From: Bacteroidales bacterium
Lineage (GTDB): Bacteria; Bacteroidota; Bacteroidia; Bacteroidales; UBA932
Direction of reading: 5' to 3'
DNA length: 64,000 nucleotides
NCBI GenBank assembly: GCA_017634595.1
Contig: JAGBNC010000006.1
Location: 62,001-126,000 of the forward strand
The notes below the pieces were generated by a model. The model did not search any database, had not been told where the DNA came from, and saw nothing but the letters and a program-made list of their open reading frames with translations. This document shows positions 52,601 to 60,559 of this stretch, one piece after another. Position numbers and translations under genes: made by a program. How positions within the stretch are numbered: position 1 is the stretch's first letter; each line of letters begins with the position of its first letter.

Positions 52601-52869
52601 AATACAGCCGTTGCACCGGTATTGGTGCCTTCTTTAATGGAGAATACATTCTTGGCACTGTCGTCAAATACTGCTATCTGGTCGGCATCTTCCCACTTGA
52701 CATTCTGCGCCTCTTCAAAACCAAGAGCAACCTTTGTGAGTTCTTCACCTGTGGCAGTGAAAGAAATGTAGGACTTCTGCCCCGCCGGGACAGGCTGCTG
52801 CTCCGCTATTTCCTTGGAGCAGGAAAGGACCGTCAATGCCAGGACGGCGAATGTGAATAACTTTTTCAT
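49669..52869 (-). CDS. GLUG-repeat surface lipoprotein (1066 aa)
   Basis: The start MKKLFTFAVLALTVLSC is an SPII lipobox; the longer frame upstream overlaps the 44-codon gene. The N-terminal 300 residues parallel those of the downstream GDPD protein (EDADQIAVFDDSAKNVFSIK, VLPGTTPAGSFAISLV). Residues about 300-1000 hold a long series of GLUG repeats (IGGLLSTDEKGGSFTRCIN, LGGIVGYVKQCSSITNCTN). No enzymatic domain is seen. A surface beta-solenoid adhesin is the likely role. Preceded by a 44-codon gene and closed by a terminator. Confidence 0.82.
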   Translation of the reverse strand: MKKLFTFAVLALTVLSCSKEIAEQQPVPAGQKSYISFTATGEELTKVALGFEEAQNVKWEDADQIAVFDDSAKNVFSIKEGTNTGATAVFEGEVSDGASTLFAVYPSSAGVSLDGSDLTVAVPAEQTIPSGALADPKALVAVASAAKGDAMAFKQVCGLLKFSFAATNIREITISGKAIAGSAAVGADGTLKSAGSAVDAITLTHADGIFPAGTYYVPVLPGTTPAGSFAISLVKGISSAERVAESAITFERKKGVDAGSLDKLPMNTVIRTMPELFDWNANRVAGTEENVIIGADIDMENEPWVPKDFTGTFDGQGHKLYNLNVKRSANACFVNTLNGTIKDVTFGSSDGKTYDGASVIEQNNADDTSESGWRYAGVVTRLNEGATLENVTSYVPVTVASESKSKTRIGGLVAIVAGNSSIKNCHNFGAVTNNAGAPVAAGAVGGLIGWADAIVTVEDSSNEGNVTVNNASTSYIGGLLSTDEKGGSFTRCINKGDITLSGTGKRGTCIGGILGDATRSTVSNCENSGSITCTLDGELKVGGIVGRAYKGCTIKDCTNQENGIIDFNPEAATARAFIGGILGNSPAGNTETLTIDGCKNYAPITGVNEQIATIGGIGGFINSAGIVIIRNCVNYGAIANTNAAAKNGSDPAEAFVSGIVAYLNSNLAAGSSIEDCSNHGAILAKNRNIINVAGIIPSIVSSNEVSIKNCHNYGTITRDLNYRSTYADTEYSIGGIIGRLNLPAGSVSGCFNHSGAAVWANAGGGSANPRLGGIVGYVKQCSSITNCTNEASVTYDNSATGGSYTAVGGIVGHMYSTKVFDKCVNSGDVSSNRTQVNRLGGIVGTANNSPVTNCTNTGKVSLNSVTETKNWQSVGGIAGFAEGTDDTALDFTGNINRGEIDAKALTTNARVAVGGIIGMPYSAFKVSGNINYGKVYAKNSAANGACYVGGLFGQELEAGNVSSFADNKNYGSVENGTEGSTKAFAGGLFGNFGKASTASGSSFGSVKGAAAGAVAGINAAGITATICDAVTVNGVTKADAADEAAWLCPSNTGTITPTYVAHSDSE

Positions 52870-52882
52870 AATTCTGCCGTCT

Positions 52883-53017
52883 TTACCATTGAAACTCTGA
52901 AAAATTGTCATCGAATCCTTCAAGCGAAGAATCCGTCTCCGCCGGACTTGCGGCCAGAGCATAGATGCAGCCGAGCTCAAGCTCCGCAGCATCGGGGAAG
53001 ATGTAAGGTTTGCGCAT
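52883..53017 (-). CDS. Small conserved-type leader protein (44 aa)
   Basis: The ATG at 53015-53017 gives MRKPYIFPDAAELELGCIYA, then SPAETDSSLEGFDDNFSEFQ and a stop 13 bases before the lipoprotein start. Short acidic proteins of this form precede surface-protein genes in many Bacteroidales. No signal peptide. It may be a small partner or translational leader of the lipoprotein. Confidence 0.6.
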   Translation of the reverse strand: MRKPYIFPDAAELELGCIYALAASPAETDSSLEGFDDNFSEFQW

Positions 53018-53101
53018 AAAGTATTATTTGATTTATGTGTTTCGTATCAATACTATTAATACAATCATGGCAAGAAAAACACCCAAGGCTGCGGAGCAAA
53101 C

Positions 53102-53137
53102 AAAAATCGGGAGAGAAAACATGAGTTCCTCTCCCGA
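53102..53137 (-). terminator. Terminator after the BACON lipoprotein
   Basis: The minus strand has a perfect 9-bp stem (TCGGGAGAG with CTCTCCCGA, 13-base loop) followed by five T, 36 bases beyond the stop at 53174. Confidence 0.75.
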
Positions 53138-53173
53138 ATCTTGAATAGCCTTACGGATAAGGCTGATGAATGT

Positions 53174-56100
53174 CTAGAAATTAGCTCTTAAGCCAAATAC
53201 ATATACTGCCAGATCACCGACAGAAGCTCCTCTCCAGAACCATGAGAACTGAATATCAGTATCATAAGGCAAACTTGGCATCTGTCCTGGCACGCCAAGT
53301 TCTATGGTATAAAGATTATTATCGCCTACGGTGAATGCTGAGGGCTGAGGTGAGATAGTCGGCGGCAAAGAAACTTCACCAATGGTATAATCAATCGACA
53401 GACTCAAATGAGCCTCAACTGGCGAGAGTGCATAGAACGAAATGGATTTTGCGCCGGCCGGGACGGTGACTATACCTGCCGAATAATCGTGCAGGGCATA
53501 TACAGTAACGCCCGATATTCCATTAACTGTGAAGCTTGTCTCTTCAAAGCGCCCGTTCCAATTACCGTCTCTCATCACCAGCGAGCTGCTATAATCCTCC
53601 TGCACTTCTTCGATACTGTCAATCAGAGAGTGATACCTATACGGGATACTGGCCGTTCCGGAGCCTGTCCTTCCAAGATGGTAAGCTTCGACATTCACCC
53701 ACTTCCCTATATTAGCATTCAGCAACGAATCCATGCTGGCTGTAGGATGATAGACCTGGATATACGAACTCTCGGAGCCGAAACACTCAAGAGTGTAAAA
53801 TTGCATCTTTGAGTCGTAGCGTACTTTACCCGGCAACTTTATATGCTTTGCCATTCCATATTCCTTGAGTTCCTTTACTTCCTCTGCCTCTGGAATCTGA
53901 TCGGGAGCGTTGCCATTAACCGTCACATTAACATTGCTGCCGCCGATACAAGGTGCCGCTATTGAGGAGACCGAGGTACGGATACCGGAAACCTTCACCC
54001 TGTCTCCCTTCTTTGGCATCATAGATGCACGCGCGGAAGAAGACAATCCGGACAGATCAACGTATATCAGGTTACTATTATCCGACACCACAAAACCGTC
54101 TGAAGAAAGGCCGCATACAGTCACATTACTAGTCTTGACACTGGCCCCTTCCTGCATAACGAGTATTTCCTGAATGTGTTGGGACACATCTTCCTCACTC
54201 TTTTCCACTGACGTAAACAGGAAAGTACCAACACCGGGAGTTTTGTACATGTAGAACCCCCTGGCAGTCACGATACGAGAAGTACTGCCGTACAATATAC
54301 TATTCTCATAACCGCTGTAGTCGGACAAGCGGAAGTTGTCGGACAAATACATTGTGGCGGAATTGGCGGGAACCACACCTGTGGCCTCCATGTATTGAAC
54401 GCCGATAATCATTCGCTTAGGAAGTTCGGATCCGGAAGTAAACGAGCCCGTCATGTACTTATACTCAAAAGTATTGCCGGAAGAATACCCCTCGTAGAAT
54501 CCTCGATACCGCAGGCAACGGGGCGAGAAAGATCCGTTGTCATCATATGTCTCATGCTCGACAGAACAGTACAGGTAAGCGAACTTGTCTCCGGGCTTGG
54601 CCTGCACCAGTTCGGGTTCATCAAGATAGAACATGGGCACGTAGCCGCCTTTTACCGGGTCGGCCAAAACAATTACTGATGTATATCCGGTATTCCTGGC
54701 ATTGCCAGCCACGACTGCATCCTTAACCATCATAGGATGATCGTTCGTTCTGGAATACCCGGACGGAGTGTCATAAAGGAACAAATCCCTCACACTGACA
54801 GGGATAATGTTGAAGTATTCCTGATCGCCGGACTTTGAGATGCCGTTGAAGAAACCGTAAAGTTCTACGAAATGACCGTCCATTTTGTCAATGCCGCCGT
54901 CCTCGACATCCATATTCGCGTCGTCAGGATACTGAATGCTCACCTTACGCGAAGAAGTGCTGGAGCTAGTGCTCGTGACACTGACGATTGATACATTATA
55001 ATAGTTTCCGCTCTTATTCAGACGGCCGGCAACGCGGCAGAAAGCAGCATGACCAAGTGAGATAATGGCGTCAATAGCACCCGAGTTGATTTCGGGCTCA
55101 CCTGTACTAGGATCCATAGGCCATGGAGCAGGATTGCCGGAAGAGATGACCTTAATAGCGGAAATATTCTCTATTTCCGGTACTCCATTGTAAGTAGTAC
55201 GGTCGCCCACGAGAGTCACGATATCTCCCACCTTAACGCCATGCTCGGAGCCTTTGTATGCATAAATATGACGTTTCCAAGTATTGTCCTGCATGTCGGC
55301 AAGCACAAATCCCCTCTTGTTCACGGCAAGCACAAGGCTCTCCGTGAGCTGGAAGGGCACCTTCTCCTTGAAATACAGATCCATGACCTGCGATACAGAA
55401 TACTCGGGCAGCTTAGGAGTCTCATGGCTGACATGATAAGCATAGACCACTTCAGGGGTACCATTGTAAACCCCTCTGTATCCGATCAGAGTCAGCAAGT
55501 CACCCACCTTGATGCCGAGTGACTCAAAGGACCTGTCATTTGCAGCGCCGTAACCCAGAGCCTTGGAGGTAAGTCCATACACAAACACGGAACCGGTATC
55601 ATCTGTGAGCGTCAAGTTGCCATATTTGGCATTGCGTATATCACTCACAGTACCGGTAAGCTTGTAGCGGAGGTACGACGAAGGGTTCTTCTTGAGGAAC
55701 TGATCGACAGTAACAGACCTGACGCGGAAGAGAGATGGACGGCCGCCGATTCCGATGGGCTTGCCGCCGCTCAGATCTACCACCCTGCCGGGTTTACGCA
55801 CAGAACCTACGACGAGATTCTTGATATGGAGACGATTGGCTCCCCTGATCAGTATCTTAATCTTTGTTGATAATGCTTTGGTTGCAACCTTCTCGGGTGC
55901 TACGGCAAACTCAGACACAGCGGTACTCCACTTGCCTGCCGGAGCACCGTCCTTGAATTCAACGGGCACGCGGCTCCATTTGTCTAAAAGATCATAATCG
56001 TCATCTTCACCAGGATCGGGAGCGCCATTGTCTTCACCGACATAGATTTCCAAGTCGCTGTCAGTAAACTCGTTGGCCCCGCCCGCAGGATCGGGGGCCT

Positions 56101-56764
56101 TAAGGAAGCTGCCGGAGAAACGCACTCCGAACAGCTCGCCGGCCTTGGTAGCCTCCTGATCCAGTTCAATGCCGCGGACAATGAGGTGAGAATCATTTTC
56201 TACAAGTCCGAGTGCATTGCCAGAAGAAGGAGGATCAAGCTGCGCGGCGTTCTCGATAGCAATGCCAGCAAACTCGAAGTGGAGATCGCTGTCACTGCTG
56301 ATGAACTCTGAAGCATTTTCTTCGGTCAGGCGTGGCCAGTTGCCGTCACCGTCTTTGGCGGGGACCTTCTTGTCGAATGAAGGTTCAGCATATGATTTGT
56401 CCACAAAAGGATCCACATAGGCCGACTGGCTCACAGCTACTGTCTTTTTGGCCGTACCCGCCGTAAAAGTGATGGTTGCGGTACGTGCTTCTCCATCATT
56501 GGAAGAAACAGTCACGGTCACATCAGTTGTCCCGGCATCACCGGAAGAAGGAGAAACGGCTGCCCAGGAAGCACTGCTCTCCGCTGCCCATTTTGCATCG
56601 GAGACCTTGAGGGAGACAGTTTCAACGCCGCCAGCGGCAGTGAAACTCAAACTGGAAGGAGAAACATCCAATGATGCTTCTTTTTGTTCCGGTTCAGGCT
56701 TGGCGCATGCAGCCAGAAGAGCTGCAGTGGCCAGGAACGCAATCAGTCCTTTTATGGTTTTCAT
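53174..56764 (-). CDS. BACON-domain surface lipoprotein with DUF5689/OB-like repeats (1196 aa)
   Basis: The start MKTIKGLIAFLATAALLAAC is an SPII lipobox; the open frame extends 99 codons upstream into def and is not used. A BACON domain follows (LDVSPSSLSFTAAGGVETVS, ending KKTVAVSQSAYV). The central region has repeated OB-like units, VKVGDLLTLIGYRGVYNGTP and VKVGDIVTLVGDRTTYNGVP. The last part is strand-rich. BACON proteins are usually anchored surface proteins in carbohydrate or mucin interaction. Repeated OB-like units suggest ligand binding, but no catalytic site is visible. It lies 17 bases after def. Confidence 0.78.
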   Translation of the reverse strand: MKTIKGLIAFLATAALLAACAKPEPEQKEASLDVSPSSLSFTAAGGVETVSLKVSDAKWAAESSASWAAVSPSSGDAGTTDVTVTVSSNDGEARTATITFTAGTAKKTVAVSQSAYVDPFVDKSYAEPSFDKKVPAKDGDGNWPRLTEENASEFISSDSDLHFEFAGIAIENAAQLDPPSSGNALGLVENDSHLIVRGIELDQEATKAGELFGVRFSGSFLKAPDPAGGANEFTDSDLEIYVGEDNGAPDPGEDDDYDLLDKWSRVPVEFKDGAPAGKWSTAVSEFAVAPEKVATKALSTKIKILIRGANRLHIKNLVVGSVRKPGRVVDLSGGKPIGIGGRPSLFRVRSVTVDQFLKKNPSSYLRYKLTGTVSDIRNAKYGNLTLTDDTGSVFVYGLTSKALGYGAANDRSFESLGIKVGDLLTLIGYRGVYNGTPEVVYAYHVSHETPKLPEYSVSQVMDLYFKEKVPFQLTESLVLAVNKRGFVLADMQDNTWKRHIYAYKGSEHGVKVGDIVTLVGDRTTYNGVPEIENISAIKVISSGNPAPWPMDPSTGEPEINSGAIDAIISLGHAAFCRVAGRLNKSGNYYNVSIVSVTSTSSSTSSRKVSIQYPDDANMDVEDGGIDKMDGHFVELYGFFNGISKSGDQEYFNIIPVSVRDLFLYDTPSGYSRTNDHPMMVKDAVVAGNARNTGYTSVIVLADPVKGGYVPMFYLDEPELVQAKPGDKFAYLYCSVEHETYDDNGSFSPRCLRYRGFYEGYSSGNTFEYKYMTGSFTSGSELPKRMIIGVQYMEATGVVPANSATMYLSDNFRLSDYSGYENSILYGSTSRIVTARGFYMYKTPGVGTFLFTSVEKSEEDVSQHIQEILVMQEGASVKTSNVTVCGLSSDGFVVSDNSNLIYVDLSGLSSSARASMMPKKGDRVKVSGIRTSVSSIAAPCIGGSNVNVTVNGNAPDQIPEAEEVKELKEYGMAKHIKLPGKVRYDSKMQFYTLECFGSESSYIQVYHPTASMDSLLNANIGKWVNVEAYHLGRTGSGTASIPYRYHSLIDSIEEVQEDYSSSLVMRDGNWNGRFEETSFTVNGISGVTVYALHDYSAGIVTVPAGAKSISFYALSPVEAHLSLSIDYTIGEVSLPPTISPQPSAFTVGDNNLYTIELGVPGQMPSLPYDTDIQFSWFWRGASVGDLAVYVFGLRANF

Positions 56765-56781
56765 AGGCAAAAAATGATTCC

Positions 56782-57336
56782 TTACTTTATCTTGGAATTG
56801 TACCTGGTAGCAACTTTGCCGTGAGCAATATTGACAAGCTTCTTGCTTATCATCTTGCGACGTATCGGGGCCACCAAGTCCGTGAACAGCACTCCGTCGA
56901 GATGGGACATCTCGTGCTGGATCATGCGGCACGCGAACTTGTCGAAGTCTTCCACGTGCTCCTGAAAATCCTCCCCCCAGTAGCGCAGACGTATGCTGCA
57001 AGGGCGTTTGACATTGCAATACACGCCCGGCACACTGAGGCAGCCCTCCTCGAACTCGCATTGCTCGGGGCTCTCAGACAGAAGTTCAGGATTAATGATT
57101 GTGCGGCGGAAATCTTTGAGATAGGGATAAACGTCCTTCATGTCGTCGCCATCTACTATGAGTACCCTCAGGCTTACGCCAATCTGAGGCGCGGCAAGCC
57201 CAACGCCCTCGGAACGCTTGAGAGTATCTTTTAGATCAACAATCAGTTGAGTCAATTCTTCCTTTTTGTTCAAATCTGCTTCGGCAGCTTTCTCACGAAG
57301 TACTTCGGAGCCGTAGAGATAAATAGGCTGAATCAT
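56782..57336 (-). CDS. def: Peptide deformylase
   Basis: Removes the formyl group from nascent proteins. All three conserved motifs are present: GVGLAAPQIGVSLRV, EEGCLSVPG with the metal Cys, and CRMIQHEMSHLDGVL with the HExxH His residues. Length 184 is normal. The start overlaps the ruvX stop by four bases, forming a def-ruvX unit. Confidence 0.97.
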   Translation of the reverse strand: MIQPIYLYGSEVLREKAAEADLNKKEELTQLIVDLKDTLKRSEGVGLAAPQIGVSLRVLIVDGDDMKDVYPYLKDFRRTIINPELLSESPEQCEFEEGCLSVPGVYCNVKRPCSIRLRYWGEDFQEHVEDFDKFACRMIQHEMSHLDGVLFTDLVAPIRRKMISKKLVNIAHGKVATRYNSKIK

Positions 57337-57746
57337 TTTTTCTTGTCTAAATAAGCTTGGAGTATAATCGCCGCGCTGATTTTATCTACAGAATTCTTGT
57401 CCCTCCGGTCGCTTTTCTTCATGCCGCCGTCTATCATAGCCCTGTGGGCCAGGACAGATGTAAACCGCTCGTCTTCGAGAGCTACCGGCACTTCGGGAAA
57501 GGCCTTCTGAAGCTTCTTCAGGAATGCATCAACATCCTTCGCAGCTTCGGCATGGGACCCGTCCAGATTGAGCGGATAGCCGACCACGAACTTTGATATA
57601 CTCTCGCTGAGGGAATAATTTTGAAGATAATCTATTATCTTTGCAGCAGGGACAGTCTCCACCGGAGACGCAAAGATGCCTAGAGGGTCGCTTTGAGCAA
57701 GCCCCACACGCGCTCTGCCATAGTCAATTCCGACGATTCTGTCCAT
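57333..57746 (-). CDS. ruvX: Putative pre-16S rRNA nuclease / Holliday junction resolvase YqgF
   Basis: The RNase H-like fold shows the first Asp in MDRIVGIDYGRARVGLAQSD, FVVGYPLNLDGS, and LEDERFTSVLAHRAMI with the Glu and Arg of the family, then KNSVDKISAAIILQAYL with the final Asp. The start is set at MDRIVG, 23 bases from the divergent 117-codon gene. It is required for 16S rRNA maturation in studied bacteria; the name resolvase is historical. Overlaps def. Confidence 0.93.
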   Translation of the reverse strand: MDRIVGIDYGRARVGLAQSDPLGIFASPVETVPAAKIIDYLQNYSLSESISKFVVGYPLNLDGSHAEAAKDVDAFLKKLQKAFPEVPVALEDERFTSVLAHRAMIDGGMKKSDRRDKNSVDKISAAIILQAYLDKKK

Positions 57747-57769
57747 TATTTGCAAAAATAGCAATTATT

Positions 57770-58123
57770 ATGGGGAAAAAAAATCTAAATAGAGTTTATC
57801 GCCTGAGTATTAGCGAGGATGACTCCCACCGCCTCATACGCTCTTTCCGCTTCAGCCGGCTGGGATTTGCCCTCACCTGCCTCACGGCATTCATAGTGGT
57901 GCTCGGCAGTCTTTATGCCCTCATCGCATTCACCCCGCTGCGCACCACCATCCCCGGCTACCCCGACGCCCATTTCCGCCGCCAGGCGGTTGACAATGCT
58001 ATAACAATCGATTCGCTCGAAAGCGCAATCACCCGCTGGAAGCTCTATTCCGAGAACCTTTCCAGGGTTCTTTCGGGCGATACTACCCTGAACATAGACA
58101 GTTTGCTTGTGGAGAATGAATAA
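57770..58123 (+). CDS. Membrane anchor resembling the N-terminus of an M23 peptidase (117 aa)
   Basis: The start MGKKNLNRVYRLSISEDDSH gives one transmembrane helix (LGFALTCLTAFIVVLGSLYA) followed by the hallmark IAFTPLRTTIPGYPDAHFRR of a Bacteroidota M23 peptidase family. In that family about 170 further residues carry the peptidase domain. Here the frame ends at 58123, inside the start of dxr (8-base overlap), with no peptidase part. It may retain a structural role in the envelope or be a remnant; the other M23 protein at 27636 has a different architecture. Confidence 0.7.
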   Translation: MGKKNLNRVYRLSISEDDSHRLIRSFRFSRLGFALTCLTAFIVVLGSLYALIAFTPLRTTIPGYPDAHFRRQAVDNAITIDSLESAITRWKLYSENLSRVLSGDTTLNIDSLLVENE

Positions 58124-59270
58124 ACGCAGGATTGCTATTCTGGGATCCACCGGATCGATTGGCACCCAGACTCTGGACGTGGTTAGACAGCACCGCGACC
58201 TCTTCCAGGTGGAGATGATTTCCGCCAACAACAATGTAGAAATGCTTGCCGCACAGGCACGCGAGTTTGACGTAAGCGACGTAGTGGTATGCAACGAGTC
58301 CCGCTACGAAAAGCTCTGCGGCCTCCTTGAAGATTCCGATGCCAAAGTGTGGACCGGCATAGACAGCCTGTGCTCGCTGGTGCGCTCTGACAGCGTTGAC
58401 ATAGTAGTTGGAGCGATGGTGGGCTTCAGCGGCCTGAAGCCCACGCTTGCGGCCCTCGAAGCGGGCAAGATCGTCGCCCTTGCCAACAAGGAAACGCTGG
58501 TTGCCGCAGGTGCGCTGGTAACACGCACCATGAGGGAGCACGGAGCCGTGATCCTGCCTGTGGACTCGGAGCATTCAGCCATTTTCCAGTGCCTGCTGGG
58601 CGCGCAGGGCAATGCAGTGGAGAAGATACATCTCACCGCATCCGGAGGCCCGTTCCGCACATGGGACCGCACCCGCATTGCCGGGGCTGCCGCCGCCGAC
58701 GCGCTCAAGCACCCCAACTGGGACATGGGCGCAAAGGTTACCATCGATTCCGCCACCATGATGAACAAGGGGTTCGAACTCATTGAGGCACGGTGGCTCT
58801 TCGATGTGAAGCCTGAAAACATCAATGTGGTCGTACACCCGGAGTCCATCATACACTCCATGGTGGAGTTTGAAGACGGAGCGGTAATAGCCCAGCTGGG
58901 CTGTCCCGACATGCGCGAGCCCATCGGGTTCGCACTCGCCTTCCCCGCCCGCATCACGGTGGGAAACAAAAAACTCAATTTCGCCGAGCTTGGGAGCCTG
59001 CATTTCGAAGCTCCCGACCTGGGCCGTTTCCCCAACCTGCGGCTCGCCTACGAGGCAATCGAACGCGGCGGCAACGCCCCCTGCGCCCTGAATGCCGCCA
59101 ATGAAGTAGCCGTGGCGGCATACCTGAAAGGTCAGATAGGCTTCTACGATATCTCCCGTATCAACGAGAACTGCCTTCGCGGCCTGAATTTTGCAGCGGA
59201 CCCGTCCGTCGAAGATATTTTCGAGACGAACGCGGAAGTTGCACGAATTGCAGATGGTTGCATTAATTAA
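58116..59270 (+). CDS. dxr: 1-deoxy-D-xylulose 5-phosphate reductoisomerase
   Basis: The committed step of the MEP isoprenoid pathway (384 aa). The NADPH-binding ILGSTGSIGTQTLDV is at the start. The metal and substrate segments are LANKETLVAAGALV, PVDSEHSAIFQCL, TASGGPF and KVTIDSATMMNKGFELIEAR. The start MNKRRIAIL is chosen; a three-codon extension exists. It overlaps the upstream 117-codon gene by 8 bases and rseP by 17, so the unit is translationally coupled. Confidence 0.97.
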   Translation: MNKRRIAILGSTGSIGTQTLDVVRQHRDLFQVEMISANNNVEMLAAQAREFDVSDVVVCNESRYEKLCGLLEDSDAKVWTGIDSLCSLVRSDSVDIVVGAMVGFSGLKPTLAALEAGKIVALANKETLVAAGALVTRTMREHGAVILPVDSEHSAIFQCLLGAQGNAVEKIHLTASGGPFRTWDRTRIAGAAAADALKHPNWDMGAKVTIDSATMMNKGFELIEARWLFDVKPENINVVVHPESIIHSMVEFEDGAVIAQLGCPDMREPIGFALAFPARITVGNKKLNFAELGSLHFEAPDLGRFPNLRLAYEAIERGGNAPCALNAANEVAVAAYLKGQIGFYDISRINENCLRGLNFAADPSVEDIFETNAEVARIADGCIN

Positions 59271-60555
59271 GACTCTTCAGGTTATACTGGCCCTCTCGTT
59301 GCTTATCATCATTCACGAGTTTGGGCATTATTTGTGGGCACGGATATTCGGGATCCGAGTAGAGAAGTTTTACTTGTTCTTTGACGCCGGCGGCAAGGCC
59401 CTTGCCCGCTGGCACTGGGGCGAGACCGAATTCGGGATAGGCTGGATACCTTTCGGGGGCTACTGCAAGATTGCCGGAATGGTGGACGAGTCAATGGACC
59501 TTGACCAGCTCAAGAGGGAGCCGCAGCACTGGGAATTCCGCAGCAAACCGGCGTGGCAGCGCCTGTTGGTGATGGCGGGAGGAGTGCTCAACAACTTCAT
59601 CTTTGCAGTTCTGGTGTACTGCCTCATAGCCGGCATCTGGGGAGAGGCGTTCATCAGCAACGAAAACGCGCAGATTGCACCTAACGAACTGGCACAGGAG
59701 ATGGGATTCCGCCTGGGAGACCATATCATCAGTTTCGATGACTACGAGCCGCAGAACTTCGGCATGCTTCAGGCGGACCTTGCGCGCCGCAACGTGAGCA
59801 AGGCCAGGATACTGAGAGACGGCGACACTCTGGACCTGTACATCGACCAGGCGTTTATCGGAGACGTGCTGAACACCGCCGGGATGTTTGACCTGGCCGT
59901 ACCGTTCATAGTGGATTCGATGCGCTACGATTCCGGCAACGCAGCCTGCGGGCTGATTTCGGGCGACAAGGTCATAGCCTTCGAAGGTCAGAAGGTATCG
60001 TTCATACAGGATGCCCGCACAGTGCTCTCCGGACATGCCGGCAGCACAGTCCAGGCTCTTGCGGTACGCGGAGCAGACACGCTGGCATTTCCGGTGAAGG
60101 TAGATACCTTGGGGCAGATAGGAGTTTACCTGCAGCTCCCCCAGATCGAAAGAAGGCATTACAATGCCCTGGAGGCCATACCGGCAGGATTCCGCCTCAC
60201 TGGCGAGACCATGAGCGGCTATGTGCGTGACCTCGGACTGCTGGCCCGGCCATCCACCGGAGCTTACAAATCGGTGGGCAGCTTTATTGCCATAGGACAG
60301 GTATTCCCGTCCACATGGGACTGGTACCGCTTCCTGAACATAATAGCCCTGCTCTCGATAATGCTGGGCATAATGAACCTGCTGCCCATTCCGGCACTCG
60401 ACGGAGGACACATCGTGTTCACTCTGTTCGAGATGGTCACCGGCCGCAAGCCAAGCGAGCGTTTCCTGGTGATTATGCAGATGATAGGTATGGTGCTGCT
60501 GCTGGCCCTGATGGTGCTGGCGTTCGGGAATGACATTGCAAGATTAATACACTGA
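59254..60555 (+). CDS. rseP: RIP metalloprotease RseP (site-2 protease)
   Basis: An intramembrane zinc protease that cleaves anti-sigma factors or signal-peptide remnants. The start MVALIKTLQVILALSLLIII is chosen over a longer frame overlapping dxr. Zinc site IIHEFGHYLWARIFG, a central PDZ region (GFRLGDHIISFDDYEPQNF) and the C-terminal NLLPIPALDGGHIVFTLFEM with the third ligand are intact. Several transmembrane helices. Overlaps dxr by 17 bases, an arrangement common in Bacteroidales. Confidence 0.95.
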   Translation: MVALIKTLQVILALSLLIIIHEFGHYLWARIFGIRVEKFYLFFDAGGKALARWHWGETEFGIGWIPFGGYCKIAGMVDESMDLDQLKREPQHWEFRSKPAWQRLLVMAGGVLNNFIFAVLVYCLIAGIWGEAFISNENAQIAPNELAQEMGFRLGDHIISFDDYEPQNFGMLQADLARRNVSKARILRDGDTLDLYIDQAFIGDVLNTAGMFDLAVPFIVDSMRYDSGNAACGLISGDKVIAFEGQKVSFIQDARTVLSGHAGSTVQALAVRGADTLAFPVKVDTLGQIGVYLQLPQIERRHYNALEAIPAGFRLTGETMSGYVRDLGLLARPSTGAYKSVGSFIAIGQVFPSTWDWYRFLNIIALLSIMLGIMNLLPIPALDGGHIVFTLFEMVTGRKPSERFLVIMQMIGMVLLLALMVLAFGNDIARLIH

Positions 60556-60559
60556 CAAT

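Noticed and set aside
46253..52869. CRISPR-like or simple tandem repeats
   Set aside because: The repetition is at protein level (GLUG units) with divergent DNA and no spacer-repeat regularity.
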